41,286 nucleotides of DNA from Sedimenticola sp. (GTDB lineage: Bacteria; Pseudomonadota; Gammaproteobacteria; Chromatiales; Chromatiaceae): assembly GCA_027008705.1 (NCBI GenBank), contig JALVEB010000038.1, forward strand, positions 1 to 41,286, written 5' to 3'. Shown one piece after another: positions 1-13,580 of the stretch. The first letter of the stretch is position 1. Each line of letters opens with the position of its first letter. The position numbers and the translations under genes are program-made. The notes under the pieces are model-generated. The model made no database searches. It was not told the DNA's origin and saw only the letters and a program-made list of their open reading frames with translations.

Positions 1-1
1 T

Positions 2-103
2 GCCAAGGTGCTGATTCAACGTGGAAAGTCCGGGCGCGGCAAGCTGGTGATCAGCTACTCGTCACTCGACGAGCTGGACGGCATCATCGATCATATCCAT
101 TAG
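2..103 (+). CDS. parB: ParB chromosome-partitioning protein, C-terminal end (partial)
   Basis: Only the last 33 residues are in the window. They read in frame from base 2 to a TAG stop. The segment GKLVISYSSLDELDGII is the typical ParB C-terminal dimerisation tail, which ends in a short run after SLDELDGI. ParB binds parS sites and, with ParA, segregates the chromosome origin. In many Gammaproteobacteria parA-parB sits directly before the atp operon, as here, which supports the call. Too little sequence is present to judge the DNA-binding or CTPase domains. Confidence 0.88.
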   Translation, partial: AKVLIQRGKSGRGKLVISYSSLDELDGIIDHIH

Positions 104-183
104 TCGCGTGAGCGGGGGGCGGAATTGGGGTAATCCCTGATGCAAGTTCGATTGATGGCAGTGCTAAAGAAATTTATTTGGCA

Positions 184-212
184 TTGACCCTCCCACGCCT
201 TCCGCCTATACT
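184..212 (+). promoter_or_regulatory. Sigma70-type promoter of the atp operon
   Basis: A TTGACC -35 hexamer (184-189) and a TATACT -10 hexamer (207-212) are separated by exactly 17 bases. Each differs from consensus at one position. It is the only strong promoter-like pair in the parB-atpI gap and lies about 40 bases before the proposed GTG start of atpI, so it probably drives atpIBEFHAGDC. Start-site mapping was not available. Confidence 0.72.
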
Positions 213-252
213 TCCGCGCCATTGGCCCGGGCCTGTGCGATTGGGGGATCCT

Positions 253-1516
<1,264 letters not shown>

Positions 1517-1571
1517 TTTCCTGTCCTGCGGCAGGCTGCATTCTTCACATCTCAATCAACTCATCTTCTGA

Positions 1572-1814
<243 letters not shown>

Positions 1815-1869
1815 ACTTTGGAACCCCACCACTCATCCCGAGTTTCCATGTGATTGACGGGGAAGCGAT

Positions 1870-2340
1870 ATGAACATCAACCTGACCCTGCTGGGGCAGC
1901 TCATCACCTTTGCGATCTTTGTCTGGTTTACGAAGAAATTCGTCTGGACGCCGATTCTCGCGGCGCTGGAAGAGCGCCAGAAGAAGATCGCCGACGGACT
2001 CGCCGCCGCCGATCGCGGAAAGCACGAGCAGGAACTGGCCGAGCAGCGCGCCGCCGAGCGCCTGCACGAGGCCAAGGCGCAGGCCGCCGAGATCATCTCG
2101 TTGGCGCAGAAGCGCGCCGCCGAGATTGTCGACGAGGCCAAGGAAGACGCGCGCGCCGAGGGTGAGCGCATCCTGACCGCGGCGAGGGCCGAGATCGAGC
2201 AGGAGGCCAACCAGGCGCGCGAGGAGCTGCGCAAGAAGATCGGTTCGCTGGTGATTGCCGGCGCGGAGAAGATCCTGCGCAAGGAGATCAATGCCGACGC
2301 GCACCAGAAAGTCATCGAATCGATAGCCAGCGAGATATAG
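1870..2340 (+). CDS. atpF: ATP synthase Fo subunit b
   Basis: The 156-residue protein is the peripheral-stalk subunit. One N-terminal membrane helix (about residues 5-25, [20 protein letters not shown]) is followed by a long, charged Ala/Glu/Arg-rich coiled coil (about 35-140), which dimerises and reaches delta at the top of F1. The length equals that of E. coli AtpF. It lies between atpE and atpH in the standard order. I use ATG 1870, preceded by GGGGAAGCG; the ATG 1854 ORF is another frame. Confidence 0.97.
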   Translation: MNINLTLLGQLITFAIFVWFTKKFVWTPILAALEERQKKIADGLAAADRGKHEQELAEQRAAERLHEAKAQAAEIISLAQKRAAEIVDEAKEDARAEGERILTAARAEIEQEANQAREELRKKIGSLVIAGAEKILRKEINADAHQKVIESIASEI

Positions 2341-2349
2341 GGCGGAGCC

Positions 2350-2889
2350 ATGGCGGATGAATCAAGCACCCTGGCGCGGCCCTATGCCGAGGCCATCTTC
2401 GAACTTGCCGGCGAAACCGGCAAGTTGACGGAATGGTCCGAGATGCTCGCCTTTCTTGCCGCGGTGATCGAAAACCCGGCGATGGATGGCGTGATCGGCA
2501 ACCCGCGCCTGGATCGTGAGCGCATGACCGAGCTGCTGCTCGATATCGGCGAGGAGCGGCTCGACGAGGAAGGCCGGAATCTGGTCCGTCTGTTGGTGCG
2601 CAACGGGCGCGTTGCGCTGTTGCCGCGCATCGCTGAACAGTTCGAGCAGCGCAAGGCCGATGCCGAGGGCGTGATCGACGTCCATGTCACCAGCGCGTAT
2701 GCGATGAAGCCCGCGCAGCAGAAGATGCTCGCCGGCATGCTGGAGAAGCGCCTGGGCAAGAAGGTCGAGATCCGCAGCGAAAAAGACCCGAGCCTGCTCG
2801 GCGGCGTGGTGATCCGCGCCGCCGACACCGTTATCGACGGTTCGCTCCGTGGCCAGCTACAACGCCTGGCAACCGAATTGGAAATCTAA
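2350..2889 (+). CDS. atpH: ATP synthase F1 subunit delta
   Basis: The 179-residue delta subunit joins the b-dimer to the alpha3beta3 head. The N-terminal helical domain starts with the typical [13 protein letters not shown], and the C-terminal part has the family pattern [43 protein letters not shown]. It begins 9 bases after atpF ends, with GGGCGGAGCC as ribosome site, and is followed 13 bases later by atpA. Confidence 0.97.
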   Translation: MADESSTLARPYAEAIFELAGETGKLTEWSEMLAFLAAVIENPAMDGVIGNPRLDRERMTELLLDIGEERLDEEGRNLVRLLVRNGRVALLPRIAEQFEQRKADAEGVIDVHVTSAYAMKPAQQKMLAGMLEKRLGKKVEIRSEKDPSLLGGVVIRAADTVIDGSLRGQLQRLATELEI

Positions 2890-2902
2890 GCGAGAAGCCA
2901 TC

Positions 2903-4444
<1,542 letters not shown>

Positions 4445-4457
4445 GCGGGGCTGAGCC

Positions 4458-5324
4458 ATGGCAGTTGGAAAAGAGATTCGCACGCAGATCGGCAGTATCA
4501 AGAATACGCAGAAGATCACCAGTGCGATGGAGATGGTCGCCGCGAGCAAGATGCGCAAGGCGCAGCAGCGCATGGAGGCGACACGCCCCTATGCCGACAA
4601 GATGCGTCAGGTGATCTCGCACCTGGCCAAGGCGCACCCGGAGTATCGGCATACCTTCATGATCGCGCGCGATGTCAGCCGCGTCGGCTATATCATCATC
4701 TCGTCCGATCGCGGCCTGTGCGGCGGCCTCAACAGCAATCTGTTCCGCAAGCTGGTAAAGGAGATGCAGAAGCAGCGCGAGGCCGGTATCGAGCTGGATT
4801 TCTGCACCATCGGCAGCAAGGCCTCGGCGTTCTTCAAACGCTTCGGTGGTAACGTCGTCGGCAATGCCGAGCACCTTGGCGACAGCCCGCGCATCGAAGA
4901 CCTGATCGGCACCGTCAAGGTCATGCTCGATGCCTACAAAGAGGGTCGGGTCGACCGCATCTGCATCGCCTACAACCGCTTCGTCAACACCATGACCCAG
5001 GAACCGACGATCGAGCAGCTGGCGCCGATCGTCTCCGGGGAGGATGAGCAGAAGCGCCATCCGTGGGATTACATCTACGAGCCCGACGCGAAGGAGGTGC
5101 TCGAAGGTCTGCTGGTGCGCTATATCGAATCGCTGGTCTACCAGGGCGTGGTCGAGAACGCGGCCTGCGAACAGTCGGCGCGGATGATCGCGATGAAGGC
5201 GGCCACCGACAACGCCGGCGAGCTGATCGACGAATTGCAGCTGATCTACAACAAGGCGCGCCAGGCGGCGATCACGCAGGAAATCTCCGAGATCGTCAGC
5301 GGGGCGGCGGCCATCGGTGGTTGA
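4458..5324 (+). CDS. atpG: ATP synthase F1 subunit gamma
   Basis: Gamma is the central rotor shaft of F1. The 288-residue product has the two long terminal helices typical of the family. The N-terminus runs [29 protein letters not shown], and the C-terminus ends in [22 protein letters not shown]. The middle contains [13 protein letters not shown], another family hallmark. It starts 13 bases after atpA and is followed by a 68-base gap before atpD. Confidence 0.98.
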   Translation: MAVGKEIRTQIGSIKNTQKITSAMEMVAASKMRKAQQRMEATRPYADKMRQVISHLAKAHPEYRHTFMIARDVSRVGYIIISSDRGLCGGLNSNLFRKLVKEMQKQREAGIELDFCTIGSKASAFFKRFGGNVVGNAEHLGDSPRIEDLIGTVKVMLDAYKEGRVDRICIAYNRFVNTMTQEPTIEQLAPIVSGEDEQKRHPWDYIYEPDAKEVLEGLLVRYIESLVYQGVVENAACEQSARMIAMKAATDNAGELIDELQLIYNKARQAAITQEISEIVSGAAAIGG

Positions 5325-5359
5325 GACCGTGACCAGACAACCCAATCGAAACACTTTGA

Positions 5360-6781
<1,422 letters not shown>

Positions 6782-6800
6782 CAACGGCGGGAGACGGACA

Positions 6801-7232
6801 ATGGCCATGACAATTCACGTCGATATCGTCAGCGCGGAGGGGGAGATCTTCTCCGGGTTGGCCGAGATGGTGTATGCGCCGGCGGTGATGGGCGAGGTCG
6901 GCATCGCGCCGCGCCATGCCCCGTTGGTTACGCGCATGAAGCCGGGCGAGGTGCGCGTCGACCGGGGCGCGGGCAAGGAGATGCTCGATATCTTCATCTC
7001 CGGCGGCATTCTCGAGGTACAGCCCGATGTCGTGACCATCCTCGCCGATACCGCGATCCGCGCCGAGGATCTCGACGAGGCCGCCGCGCTCGAAGCCAAG
7101 GAGCGCGCCGAGAAGGCGATGAAGGACCGCGCCTCCGATTTCGAGTACGCCAAGGCCAAGTCCGAGCTGGCCGAGGCGATGGCCCAGCTTCAGGCGATTC
7201 AAAAGATCCGCGAGCGTACCTCGAAACACTGA
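6801..7232 (+). CDS. atpC: ATP synthase F1 subunit epsilon
   Basis: Epsilon couples the c-ring to gamma and inhibits ATP hydrolysis. The 143-residue protein has the N-terminal beta-sandwich (HVDIVSAEGEIFSG, MGEVGIAPRHAPLVT) and the C-terminal helical hairpin rich in Ala/Glu/Lys from about residue 90. ATG 6801 follows GGCGGGAGACGG. ATG 6807 two codons later is possible. It closes the atp operon. Confidence 0.96.
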   Translation: MAMTIHVDIVSAEGEIFSGLAEMVYAPAVMGEVGIAPRHAPLVTRMKPGEVRVDRGAGKEMLDIFISGGILEVQPDVVTILADTAIRAEDLDEAAALEAKERAEKAMKDRASDFEYAKAKSELAEAMAQLQAIQKIRERTSKH

Positions 7233-7254
7233 GCAGGGCGCCGGGGGGCGGCGT

Positions 7255-7380
7255 AGGGCAATCGCGCTTAAATGCCATTGACCCGACAGGGCGTAGGCTC
7301 GATCAAGCGAAGTGGATCGGGCGACAGCGCCAAGCCTTTGAAGTCAGGAAACGTCAAGCGAAATCAAGCGCGATTGCCCT
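7255..7380. repeat. Intergenic structured element with 15-bp inverted repeat
   Basis: AGGGCAATCGCGCTT at 7255-7269 is the exact reverse complement of AAGCGCGATTGCCCT at 7366-7380. The 96 bases between contain repeated TCAAGCG words (three at about 7303-7370). The left arm, extended to 7279 as ...AAATGCCATT, recurs in slightly changed form at 15484-15507, so this belongs to a dispersed family. Its function is not known to me; a folded 3' end of the atp transcript or a small mobile/REP-like unit are both possible. Confidence 0.6.
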
Positions 7381-7432
7381 GGTGGGTGGCTCAGGAACTG
7401 TGGTCCGGATCGACAATGGAGTATAGAATACA

Positions 7433-7464
7433 GCGGTCCCGGCGCGGTGCGGGGCCGCTTTTTT
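7433..7464 (+). terminator. Rho-independent terminator after the atp operon
   Basis: GCGGTCCC (7433-7440) pairs with GGGGCCGC (7451-7458), with one G-U wobble, around a 10-base loop, and six T residues follow. It is about 200 bases past atpC and 43 bases before the FKBP start codon, so it may end the atp transcript. A TATAGA -10-like word sits just upstream at 7422-7427, but I see no convincing -35. Confidence 0.7.
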
Positions 7465-7506
7465 GTGTGCGTCGAGGCGCATGCGCACCCAGGCAGCGAG
7501 AAATCC

Positions 7507-7992
7507 ATGAGTAAACAACAGGTAACCGAAGGCAAGTATGTGTCGTTGACCTACTCAATCTCCGACGAGAATGGCAACGTCGTCGAGCAGAACGACCTTC
7601 CGGTGGGCTACGTCTTCGGCGGAGATGCCGAGCTGATCGGCGGCATGGACGAGGCCCTGCGCGGCAAGCGTCCCGGCGACAAGGTCGTCGTCGAGGTGCC
7701 GCCCGAAAAGGGCTTCGGCGCGCGCGACCCCGAGCTGACCTTCGTCGATGACATCGCCAATGTGCCCGAGCAATTCCGCTTTGTCGGCGCCGAGGTGACC
7801 ATGGCCAACGAGGCCGGCGAGACCAAGACCTTCCACGTCTCGCGCATCGAGGACGGCAAGGTCACGATCGACGGCAACCACCCGCTCGCCGGCAAGACCT
7901 TGAACGTCGCGGTCAACATCCTCGATGTGCGTGACCCGACCCCGGAAGATCTCGCCACCGCCGGCAAGCCGCCAGGCACCACGTTGAACTGA
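7507..7992 (+). CDS. SlyD-type FKBP peptidyl-prolyl cis-trans isomerase
   Basis: The 161-residue cytoplasmic protein has the split FKBP fold with an inserted chaperone flap, as in SlyD and FkpB. The N-terminal strand [18 protein letters not shown] leads to [37 protein letters not shown], a typical FKBP core. The insert-in-flap region covers about residues 75-125, and the core closes with [19 protein letters not shown]. It lacks the metal-binding His/Cys-rich tail of E. coli SlyD. There is no signal peptide. The start at ATG 7507 is preceded by AGCGAGAAA; the ORF-track start at 7447 lies inside the terminator. Its place between atpC and glmU is unusual for this otherwise standard region. Confidence 0.9.
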   Translation: MSKQQVTEGKYVSLTYSISDENGNVVEQNDLPVGYVFGGDAELIGGMDEALRGKRPGDKVVVEVPPEKGFGARDPELTFVDDIANVPEQFRFVGAEVTMANEAGETKTFHVSRIEDGKVTIDGNHPLAGKTLNVAVNILDVRDPTPEDLATAGKPPGTTLN

Positions 7993-8015
7993 AACCCGCC
8001 ACCAAGGAATCCCCG

Positions 8016-9383
8016 ATGAGTCTGGCAGTCGTCATCCTTGCCGCGGGCAAGGGCACGCGGATGAAGTCCGCGCTTCCGAAGGTACTGCATCCGCTGGCCG
8101 GCCGGCCATTGTTGCGGCACGTCGTCGATACCGCCCGCCGCCTCGATCCGGCGCGCATCGTCGTGGTCTACGGCCACGGTGGCGAGCAGGTGCGCGCGCG
8201 CATCCGCGGTGACGACATCGAGTGGATCGAGCAGGCCGAGCAGCTCGGCACCGGTCATGCCGTACAGCAGGCGCTGCCCGCGCTTGCCGGCATCCAGCGG
8301 ACCCTGGTGCTCTATGGGGACGTGCCGCTGATCCGCGAGACGACACTGCGGCGGTTTCTCGATGCCGCGGCGACGACCTCGATCGGGCTCATCAGTCAGA
8401 TACTGGACGACGCCAGCGGTTATGGTCGCATCGTGCGTGATGCCAGTGGCCGGGTGCGCGCGATCGTTGAGCACAAGGACGCCACTCCGGAGCAGCTGGC
8501 GATCCGCGAGATCAACACCGGCATCATGACCTTCGACAATCCGCGTCTGGCCGAATGGCTCGGGGGCCTGCGCAACGATAACGCCCAGGGAGAGTACTAT
8601 CTCACCGACCTGGTCGCCGCCGCGGTCGCGACCGGCGAGGAGGTCGCGACCGCCTCGCCGGATCATCCGGCCGAGGTCGCGGGCGTCAACGACCGCGCCC
8701 AGCTCGCCGCGCTCGAGCGCGTCTACCAGGGGTGGCGAGCCGAAGCCTTGATGCGTGATGGCGTCTCATTGGCCGATCCGGCGCGCATCGACGTGCGCGG
8801 CGAGTTGAAGGCAGGGCAGGACGGCTTCATCGACATCAACTGCGTATTCGAGGGGCGGGTGCGTCTCGGCGAGGGTGTGCGCATCGGACCGAACTGCATG
8901 CTACGGGACGCCGAGATCGGAGACGGCGCCGAGATCCTGGCGAACAGCCATATCGACGGCGCGCGGGTCGGCCCCGGCAGCCGGGTCGGTCCGTTCGCGC
9001 GGCTGCGTCCCGGCACCGATCTGGTGGAAGCCGCGCATATCGGCAACTTCGTCGAGTTGAAGAACGCCCATGTCGGTACCGGCAGCAAGATCAATCACCT
9101 GAGCTATGTCGGCGATGCCGAAGTCGGCAGCGGGGTCAACATCGGCGCCGGTGTCATCACCTGCAACTATGACGGCGCCAATAAGCACCGTACCCGGATC
9201 GGCGACAACGCCTTCATCGGTTCCGACGTACAGCTGATCGCGCCGGTCGAGGTAGGCGCCGGCGCGACGATCGGCGCCGGCTCGACCCTTGTCAAGGATG
9301 CGCCGGACGGAGAACTGACGCTGAGTCGGGCGCGCCAGGTCACGGTGGAAGGCTGGAAGCGCCCGGTAAAGAAGACCGACTGA
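8016..9383 (+). CDS. glmU: Bifunctional UDP-GlcNAc pyrophosphorylase / glucosamine-1-P acetyltransferase
   Basis: GlmU makes UDP-N-acetylglucosamine, the precursor for peptidoglycan and lipid A. The N-terminal nucleotidyltransferase begins with [22 protein letters not shown] (residues about 7-28), and YGDVPLI is the metal/sugar site. From about residue 250 the left-handed beta-helix hexapeptide repeats appear (for example [27 protein letters not shown]), with [11 protein letters not shown] and [11 protein letters not shown] of the acetyltransferase site. The length of 455 matches E. coli GlmU. It is followed 165 bases later by glmS, the usual pairing. Confidence 0.98.
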   Translation: MSLAVVILAAGKGTRMKSALPKVLHPLAGRPLLRHVVDTARRLDPARIVVVYGHGGEQVRARIRGDDIEWIEQAEQLGTGHAVQQALPALAGIQRTLVLYGDVPLIRETTLRRFLDAAATTSIGLISQILDDASGYGRIVRDASGRVRAIVEHKDATPEQLAIREINTGIMTFDNPRLAEWLGGLRNDNAQGEYYLTDLVAAAVATGEEVATASPDHPAEVAGVNDRAQLAALERVYQGWRAEALMRDGVSLADPARIDVRGELKAGQDGFIDINCVFEGRVRLGEGVRIGPNCMLRDAEIGDGAEILANSHIDGARVGPGSRVGPFARLRPGTDLVEAAHIGNFVELKNAHVGTGSKINHLSYVGDAEVGSGVNIGAGVITCNYDGANKHRTRIGDNAFIGSDVQLIAPVEVGAGATIGAGSTLVKDAPDGELTLSRARQVTVEGWKRPVKKTD

Positions 9384-9548
9384 ACTACCGCGAGGAATGG
9401 CCGAATCCCTGTATACTCGTCATCGCAAGGCGTACTCGTCGCCGCTGCCCGATCCGCGGTACATGGTCGGACCTGCGCTTTTGTCGGGCCGATTTGTTAG
9501 CGGTTAGTGAAGTCGTTACATTTATTTGACCGGATTGGATTACAGACT

Positions 9549-11381
9549 ATGTGTGGAATCGTTGGAGGCATCGCGCAGCGTGACGTAGCGCCGATCCTGA
9601 TCGAAGGGTTGCGGCGGCTGGAATATCGCGGCTACGACTCGGCCGGTCTCGCGGTGTTGGACGAGTTGGGTCGCCTGCGCCGCGAGCGTACCCAGGGCAA
9701 GGTCCAGAAGCTGGCCGATGCGCTGGCCGAGAGCGAGCTGCATGGCCGGATCGGCGTCGCCCACACCCGCTGGGCGACCCACGGCGAGCCGGCGGTGCGC
9801 AACGCCCATCCCCATGTCTGCCGCAACGCGGTCGCGGTGGTGCATAACGGCATCATCGAGAACCACGCCGAGTTGCGCCGCCAGCAAGAGAAACAGGCGC
9901 ATGTCTTCACCTCGGACACCGATACCGAGGTCATCGTCCACGCGATCTACGACCATCTGCAACGCGGCGGAGACTTGTTCGACGCGGTGCGCCAGACCGT
10001 GGCCGGGCTGCACGGCGCCTATGCGCTCGGGGTCATCGCGGTCAACGAGCCGGATCGCCTGATCGCCACCCGACACGGCAGCCCGCTGGTGATCGGCGTC
10101 GGCATCGGCGAGAACTTCATCGCCTCCGACGTCTATGCCCTGCTGCCGGTGACCCAGCGCTTCATCTTTCTGGAAGAGGGCGACATCGCCGATATCCGCC
10201 GCGACAGCATCCGCATCGTCGACAAGCATGGCCAGGAGGTCGAGCGCGAGATTAAGGAATCCGCGCTGTCCGGCGACGCCGTCGGGCGTGGCGGTTATCG
10301 CCACTATATGCTCAAGGAGATCCACGAGCAGCCGCGCGCGATCGCCGATACCCTCGAAGGACGGATCGCAGAAGACAGCGTGTTGGCGAATGCCTTCGGT
10401 GCCGCGGCCGAGGCGATCTTCGCCGATACCCATGCGATCCAGATCGTCGCCTGCGGCACCTCTTATCACGCTGGCATGGTCGCGCGCTACTGGTTCGAGG
10501 GCCTGACCGGCCTGCCGTGCCAGGTCGAGGTCGCCAGCGAATTCCGCTACCGCAAGCATGTGGTCGCGCCCGGCACCCTGTTCGTCACCATCTCGCAGTC
10601 CGGCGAGACCGCCGATACCCTCGCCGCGCTGAAGCTCGCCAGGCAACTCGGCTACGCCGCCTCGCTGGCGATCTGCAACGTGCCGGAGAGCTCGTTGGTG
10701 CGGGAGTCCGATCTTGTGCTCTTGACCCGTGCCGGTCCCGAGATCGGTGTCGCCTCGACCAAGGCGTTCACCACCCAGCTCACCGCCTTGCTGTTGTTGG
10801 TGGTTGCGCTTGGCAAGCAGCACGGCCTGCGTCCCGGGCTGGAAGCCGAGCTGGTGGGCGAGCTGCGTCGGCTGCCGGGGATCTGCGAGCAGGTGCTCGA
10901 GCTCGATGCGCCGATCGCCGAGTTGGCCGAAGACTTCAACGACAAACACCATGCCCTGTTTCTCGGTCGCGGCACCCAGTACCCGGTCGCGATGGAGGGC
11001 GCGCTGAAGCTGAAGGAGATCTCCTATATCCACGCCGAGGCCTACCCGGCGGGCGAGCTCAAGCACGGCCCGCTGGCGCTGATTGACGAAGACATGCCGG
11101 TGATCGCGGTGGCGCCGAACAACAGTCTGCTCGAAAAGCTCCAGTCCAACCTCGAGGAGGTACGCGCGCGCGGTGGTCGTCTCTATGTGTTTGCCGACGC
11201 CCGCGTCACGATGGAGTCCAGCGACGAGGTTCGGGTGATCGAGGTCGACAACACCGAGACCGCCATCGCCCCGGTCGTGTTCACCATCCCGTTGCAATTG
11301 CTGTCCTACCATGTCGCGGTGCTGAAGGGCACCGATGTCGACCAGCCGCGCAATCTGGCGAAGTCGGTTACTGTGGAATAG
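9549..11381 (+). CDS. glmS: Glutamine-fructose-6-phosphate aminotransferase (isomerizing)
   Basis: GlmS makes glucosamine-6-phosphate from fructose-6-phosphate and glutamine, the first committed step of the hexosamine pathway. I choose ATG 9549 because the glutaminase nucleophile must be Cys1 after Met removal ([13 protein letters not shown]). The track start at 9507 would bury it behind 14 residues. The 610-residue protein then has the glutaminase domain ([16 protein letters not shown]), the linker, and two SIS isomerase domains ([26 protein letters not shown]) ending in [14 protein letters not shown] see no glmS ribozyme or riboswitch in the 165-base leader. Confidence 0.98.
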   Translation: MCGIVGGIAQRDVAPILIEGLRRLEYRGYDSAGLAVLDELGRLRRERTQGKVQKLADALAESELHGRIGVAHTRWATHGEPAVRNAHPHVCRNAVAVVHNGIIENHAELRRQQEKQAHVFTSDTDTEVIVHAIYDHLQRGGDLFDAVRQTVAGLHGAYALGVIAVNEPDRLIATRHGSPLVIGVGIGENFIASDVYALLPVTQRFIFLEEGDIADIRRDSIRIVDKHGQEVEREIKESALSGDAVGRGGYRHYMLKEIHEQPRAIADTLEGRIAEDSVLANAFGAAAEAIFADTHAIQIVACGTSYHAGMVARYWFEGLTGLPCQVEVASEFRYRKHVVAPGTLFVTISQSGETADTLAALKLARQLGYAASLAICNVPESSLVRESDLVLLTRAGPEIGVASTKAFTTQLTALLLLVVALGKQHGLRPGLEAELVGELRRLPGICEQVLELDAPIAELAEDFNDKHHALFLGRGTQYPVAMEGALKLKEISYIHAEAYPAGELKHGPLALIDEDMPVIAVAPNNSLLEKLQSNLEEVRARGGRLYVFADARVTMESSDEVRVIEVDNTETAIAPVVFTIPLQLLSYHVAVLKGTDVDQPRNLAKSVTVE

Positions 11382-11425
11382 GGCTTTTCTCCGGCCCTCT
11401 GGTCGTGTATCCTACGCGCTCTCGC

Positions 11426-11501
11426 GGGTCGTTAGCTCAGTCGGTAGAGCAGTGGATTTTTAATCCATTGGTCATAGGTTCGAATCCTATACGACCCACC
11501 A
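11426..11501 (+). tRNA. tRNA-Lys (anticodon TTT)
   Basis: A 76-base cloverleaf can be read: acceptor GGGTCGT pairs with ACGACCC; the D-arm contains AGCTCAGTCGGTAGAGC; the anticodon stem-loop TGGATTTTTAATCCA has anticodon TTT; the T-arm TAGGTTCGAATCCTA follows. The discriminator A and CCA are encoded. It lies 44 bases after glmS. The 124-residue ORF across it (11405-11779) is a shadow. Confidence 0.97.
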
Positions 11502-11599
11502 TCTCCCCGTTTGCGGCGTACCGGGGCCGCTTCCGATCCGGCTGCTGCGGACTGTTCCCGTTTCTGGCGAGCAAACCCGGGGTGGCGACCGCGGGCCGC

Positions 11600-12397
11600 T
11601 CAGGCCACGCTGTCGATGTCGGCGATCAACTCGTCTTCCAGCCACTGATGAAGAAAGCCGGCCGCGCGCGCGGGAATATGGGCTTCATCGATCCACTCCA
11701 CCAGTCCAGCGCAGACGCTGGAAAAATCCACGCCTTCACGCATCTGGCCCAGGGCCCAGGCCTCGTCAACCGGCAATGACCGGTAGCGGGTTCGTTGGTC
11801 AGCCGAGCGCCAGATCGCCCAGGTTTCCACTTCGGGAAGCGCTTGGGGCGGGATGGGATCGCTTTCGGCTTCGATCGCGCGCCACAGCGCCACCGTGTTC
11901 CAGTGGTGGTGGCGCAGCGCTTGCAGGCTGGGTGCGAAGCGCAGGCGCAGCCCGGCCCACCGCTCGGGCGGGATCCGGCGCAGCGTTTCGCGCTCCAGCG
12001 GGCGGGCATCGGGGGCGTCGAAGGCGCCGCGCAGCGCCCATTCGAAATCCGCCATCTCGGCGAGCAACGGGGTGTCCCGCCAGGGCGGGCGTTCGGCGAG
12101 GAAATGGGCGAGCTGGTCGCCAAACCAGCGGATCGAACGGTAGCTGGACGGATGAGCCTCGAGATAGGCGGCGCCGAGTGCCGCGAAGCCTTCATCGCCG
12201 AGCAGGGTATGAACCGCCGGGTAGGCGTCGCTCAAGGCTTCGATCAGGCGCAGGCGGTAGGCGTCGCTGTAGATACCCAGCCGGGTCTCGATGGGAAAGC
12301 GCGGGGTGCCCACGATCAGTTCGCGCACCTGTTCGTCGCCATTGGTCAGGTGGCGTTGCAGGGCCTCCTGGATGTCTCGCAGGGAGCGTTCAGCCAT
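11600..12397 (-). CDS. BufC/HvfC family protein (DUF2063), bufferin maturation partner
   Basis: The 265-residue protein begins RDIQEALQRHLTNGDEQVRELI and contains IYSDAYRLRLIEALSDAYPAVHTLLGDEGFAALGAAYLEAHPS, the hallmark of the DUF2063 N-terminal helical domain. In bufferin clusters this protein is the partner that helps the MNIO enzyme recognise or modify its precursor peptide. Although DUF2063 has been labelled a putative DNA-binding domain, its steady pairing with DUF692 argues for a maturation role. Its start overlaps the bufB stop by 8 bases, indicating translational coupling. It is the last gene of the operon. Confidence 0.9.
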   Translation of the reverse strand: MAERSLRDIQEALQRHLTNGDEQVRELIVGTPRFPIETRLGIYSDAYRLRLIEALSDAYPAVHTLLGDEGFAALGAAYLEAHPSSYRSIRWFGDQLAHFLAERPPWRDTPLLAEMADFEWALRGAFDAPDARPLERETLRRIPPERWAGLRLRFAPSLQALRHHHWNTVALWRAIEAESDPIPPQALPEVETWAIWRSADQRTRYRSLPVDEAWALGQMREGVDFSSVCAGLVEWIDEAHIPARAAGFLHQWLEDELIADIDSVA

Positions 12398-13232
12398 TGG
12401 CGGCCTCGGGGTGGATGCGATCCCCGGCGATTCGACGGGCCTGCTCGAGCTCGGCCAGCAGGTCGGCCAGCGGCGGGATGTTGTCGTCGCGTTCGATCAT
12501 CGTCGAGACATTGCCGTAGCGTTCCACGGCTTGTTCGTAGAGACTCCATACCGATGGGATGATCCCGGCATCGTGGGTGTCGATGGCGTAATCGCCGAAA
12601 TCACTGTGTCCGGCGAGATGGAACTGTTGCACCCGTTCGCCGGCAATCCCTTCGAGATAGGCGCGAGGGTCGAAGTCGTGGTTCAGCGCGCTGACATGGA
12701 TGTTGTTGATGTCGAGCAGGATCAGGCAATCGGCGCGCTCGCTGATGGCGTTGAGAAATTCCCATTCGGTGAGTTGCGAATCGGCGTAGCTGATATAGCT
12801 GGAGACGTTCTCCAGCAGGATGCGGCGGCCGAGGTAGTCTTGCACCCGCATCACGCGTTCGACGACATGGGCGATGGCTTCCTCGGTATAGGGGAGTGGC
12901 AGCAGGTCATGCAGGTTGAGGCCGTTGATGCCGGTCCAGCACAGGTGATCGGAGATCCAGCGGGGTTCGATCTCGTCGGCGAGCGCCTTGAGCTGCTTCA
13001 GGTAGTCCTGATCGAGCGGGTCGGTCGAGCCGATCGACAGGGAGACCCCGTGCATCACCAGCGGATAGCGTTCGGCGATGCGCGCGAGAAAGTAGCGCGG
13101 CTTGCCGCCGGGCACCAGATAGTTTTCGCTGAGGATCTCGAACCAATCGATGGCCGGATCGGTATCGAGAATTTCGTGGTAGTGCTCCTTGCGCAGGCCA
13201 AGGCCGTAGCCGAGCGAGGGATATCGGGACAA
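12390..13232 (-). CDS. BufB/HvfB family MNIO enzyme (DUF692), bufferin-modifying
   Basis: This is a 280-residue TIM-barrel protein of the multinuclear non-haem iron oxidase (MNIO) family. Characterised members (MbnB, TglH, ChrH, BufB) oxidise cysteines of peptide substrates to thiooxazole, oxazolone or related groups. Likely iron ligands are visible in VMHGVSLSIGSTDPLD, ISDHLCW, ILLENVSSYI, LLDINNIHVSA, FHLAGHSD and the IERDDNIP C-terminal strand. The N-terminal LGYGLGLRKEHYHEIL is also family-typical. It lies 63 bases downstream of the cysteine-rich precursor bufA and overlaps bufC. The long plus-strand ORF opposite it (12291-13637) is a shadow. Confidence 0.93.
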   Translation of the reverse strand: MSRYPSLGYGLGLRKEHYHEILDTDPAIDWFEILSENYLVPGGKPRYFLARIAERYPLVMHGVSLSIGSTDPLDQDYLKQLKALADEIEPRWISDHLCWTGINGLNLHDLLPLPYTEEAIAHVVERVMRVQDYLGRRILLENVSSYISYADSQLTEWEFLNAISERADCLILLDINNIHVSALNHDFDPRAYLEGIAGERVQQFHLAGHSDFGDYAIDTHDAGIIPSVWSLYEQAVERYGNVSTMIERDDNIPPLADLLAELEQARRIAGDRIHPEAANG

Positions 13233-13295
13233 ATCAGTGGTATCCGGGAGAGCTTTGGAGCAAAACCGGCGGGCATGGTACCCGCCGGAGGTGGG

Positions 13296-13580
13296 TCAGC
13301 TCTTGATTTCGCCGCCCTTGTCGATGCATTCGGATGCGCTCATCGGCAGCCAGCCCAGGCCTTTGCACTTGTTCTGACCCTTGCACTTGTTGCTGGCGGT
13401 GGCGCAGGCGGTGGTGCCCTTGCACGAGTTCACGCCGTAGCAGTGGACCTTGGCCGAGCCGGCCTTGGCGCTGCTTTCCGACATGCCCGACATGCCGGGC
13501 ATGCTGTCACAGCCGGTGAGCAGGAAGGCGGCGGCCGCGCCGGCGAGTGCGACACCACTGGTTTTCTTTACACTATTCAT
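13296..13580 (-). CDS. BufA2-like bufferin precursor (copper-binding RiPP) with lipobox
   Basis: The 94-residue precursor has a Lys-containing hydrophobic N-terminal signal. Unusually for this family as I know it, the signal ends in a lipobox LLTGC (Cys24), followed by Asp25 and a Met/Ser-rich stretch (SMPGMSGMSES). The mature core carries the BufA2 pattern VHCYGVNSCKG, ATASNKCKGQNKCKGLGW and a last Cys85, six core cysteines in all (47, 53, 59, 66, 72, 85). BufB-type enzymes turn such cysteines into heterocycles, and bufferins buffer periplasmic copper. A strong AAGGAG ribosome site precedes the start. What metal this variant binds, and whether it is lipidated, is inference. Confidence 0.87.
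   Translation of the reverse strand: MNSVKKTSGVALAGAAAAFLLTGCDSMPGMSGMSESSAKAGSAKVHCYGVNSCKGTTACATASNKCKGQNKCKGLGWLPMSASECIDKGGEIKS

Noticed and set aside
9411-9445. TATACTCGTCATCGC...TACTCGTCGCC before glmS as a further repeat copy
   Set aside because: Only about 12 bases match the repeat tip and no arm follows; may be chance or a promoter -10.
11511-11545. CCCCG...CGGGG hairpin after tRNA-Lys as terminator
   Set aside because: The stem is only five pairs and no T-run follows, so it is too weak to claim.
11405-11779. 124-residue ORF across tRNA-Lys
   Set aside because: The first part is the translated tRNA (SLAQSVEQWIFNP...), a well-known false ORF, and the rest is antisense to bufC.
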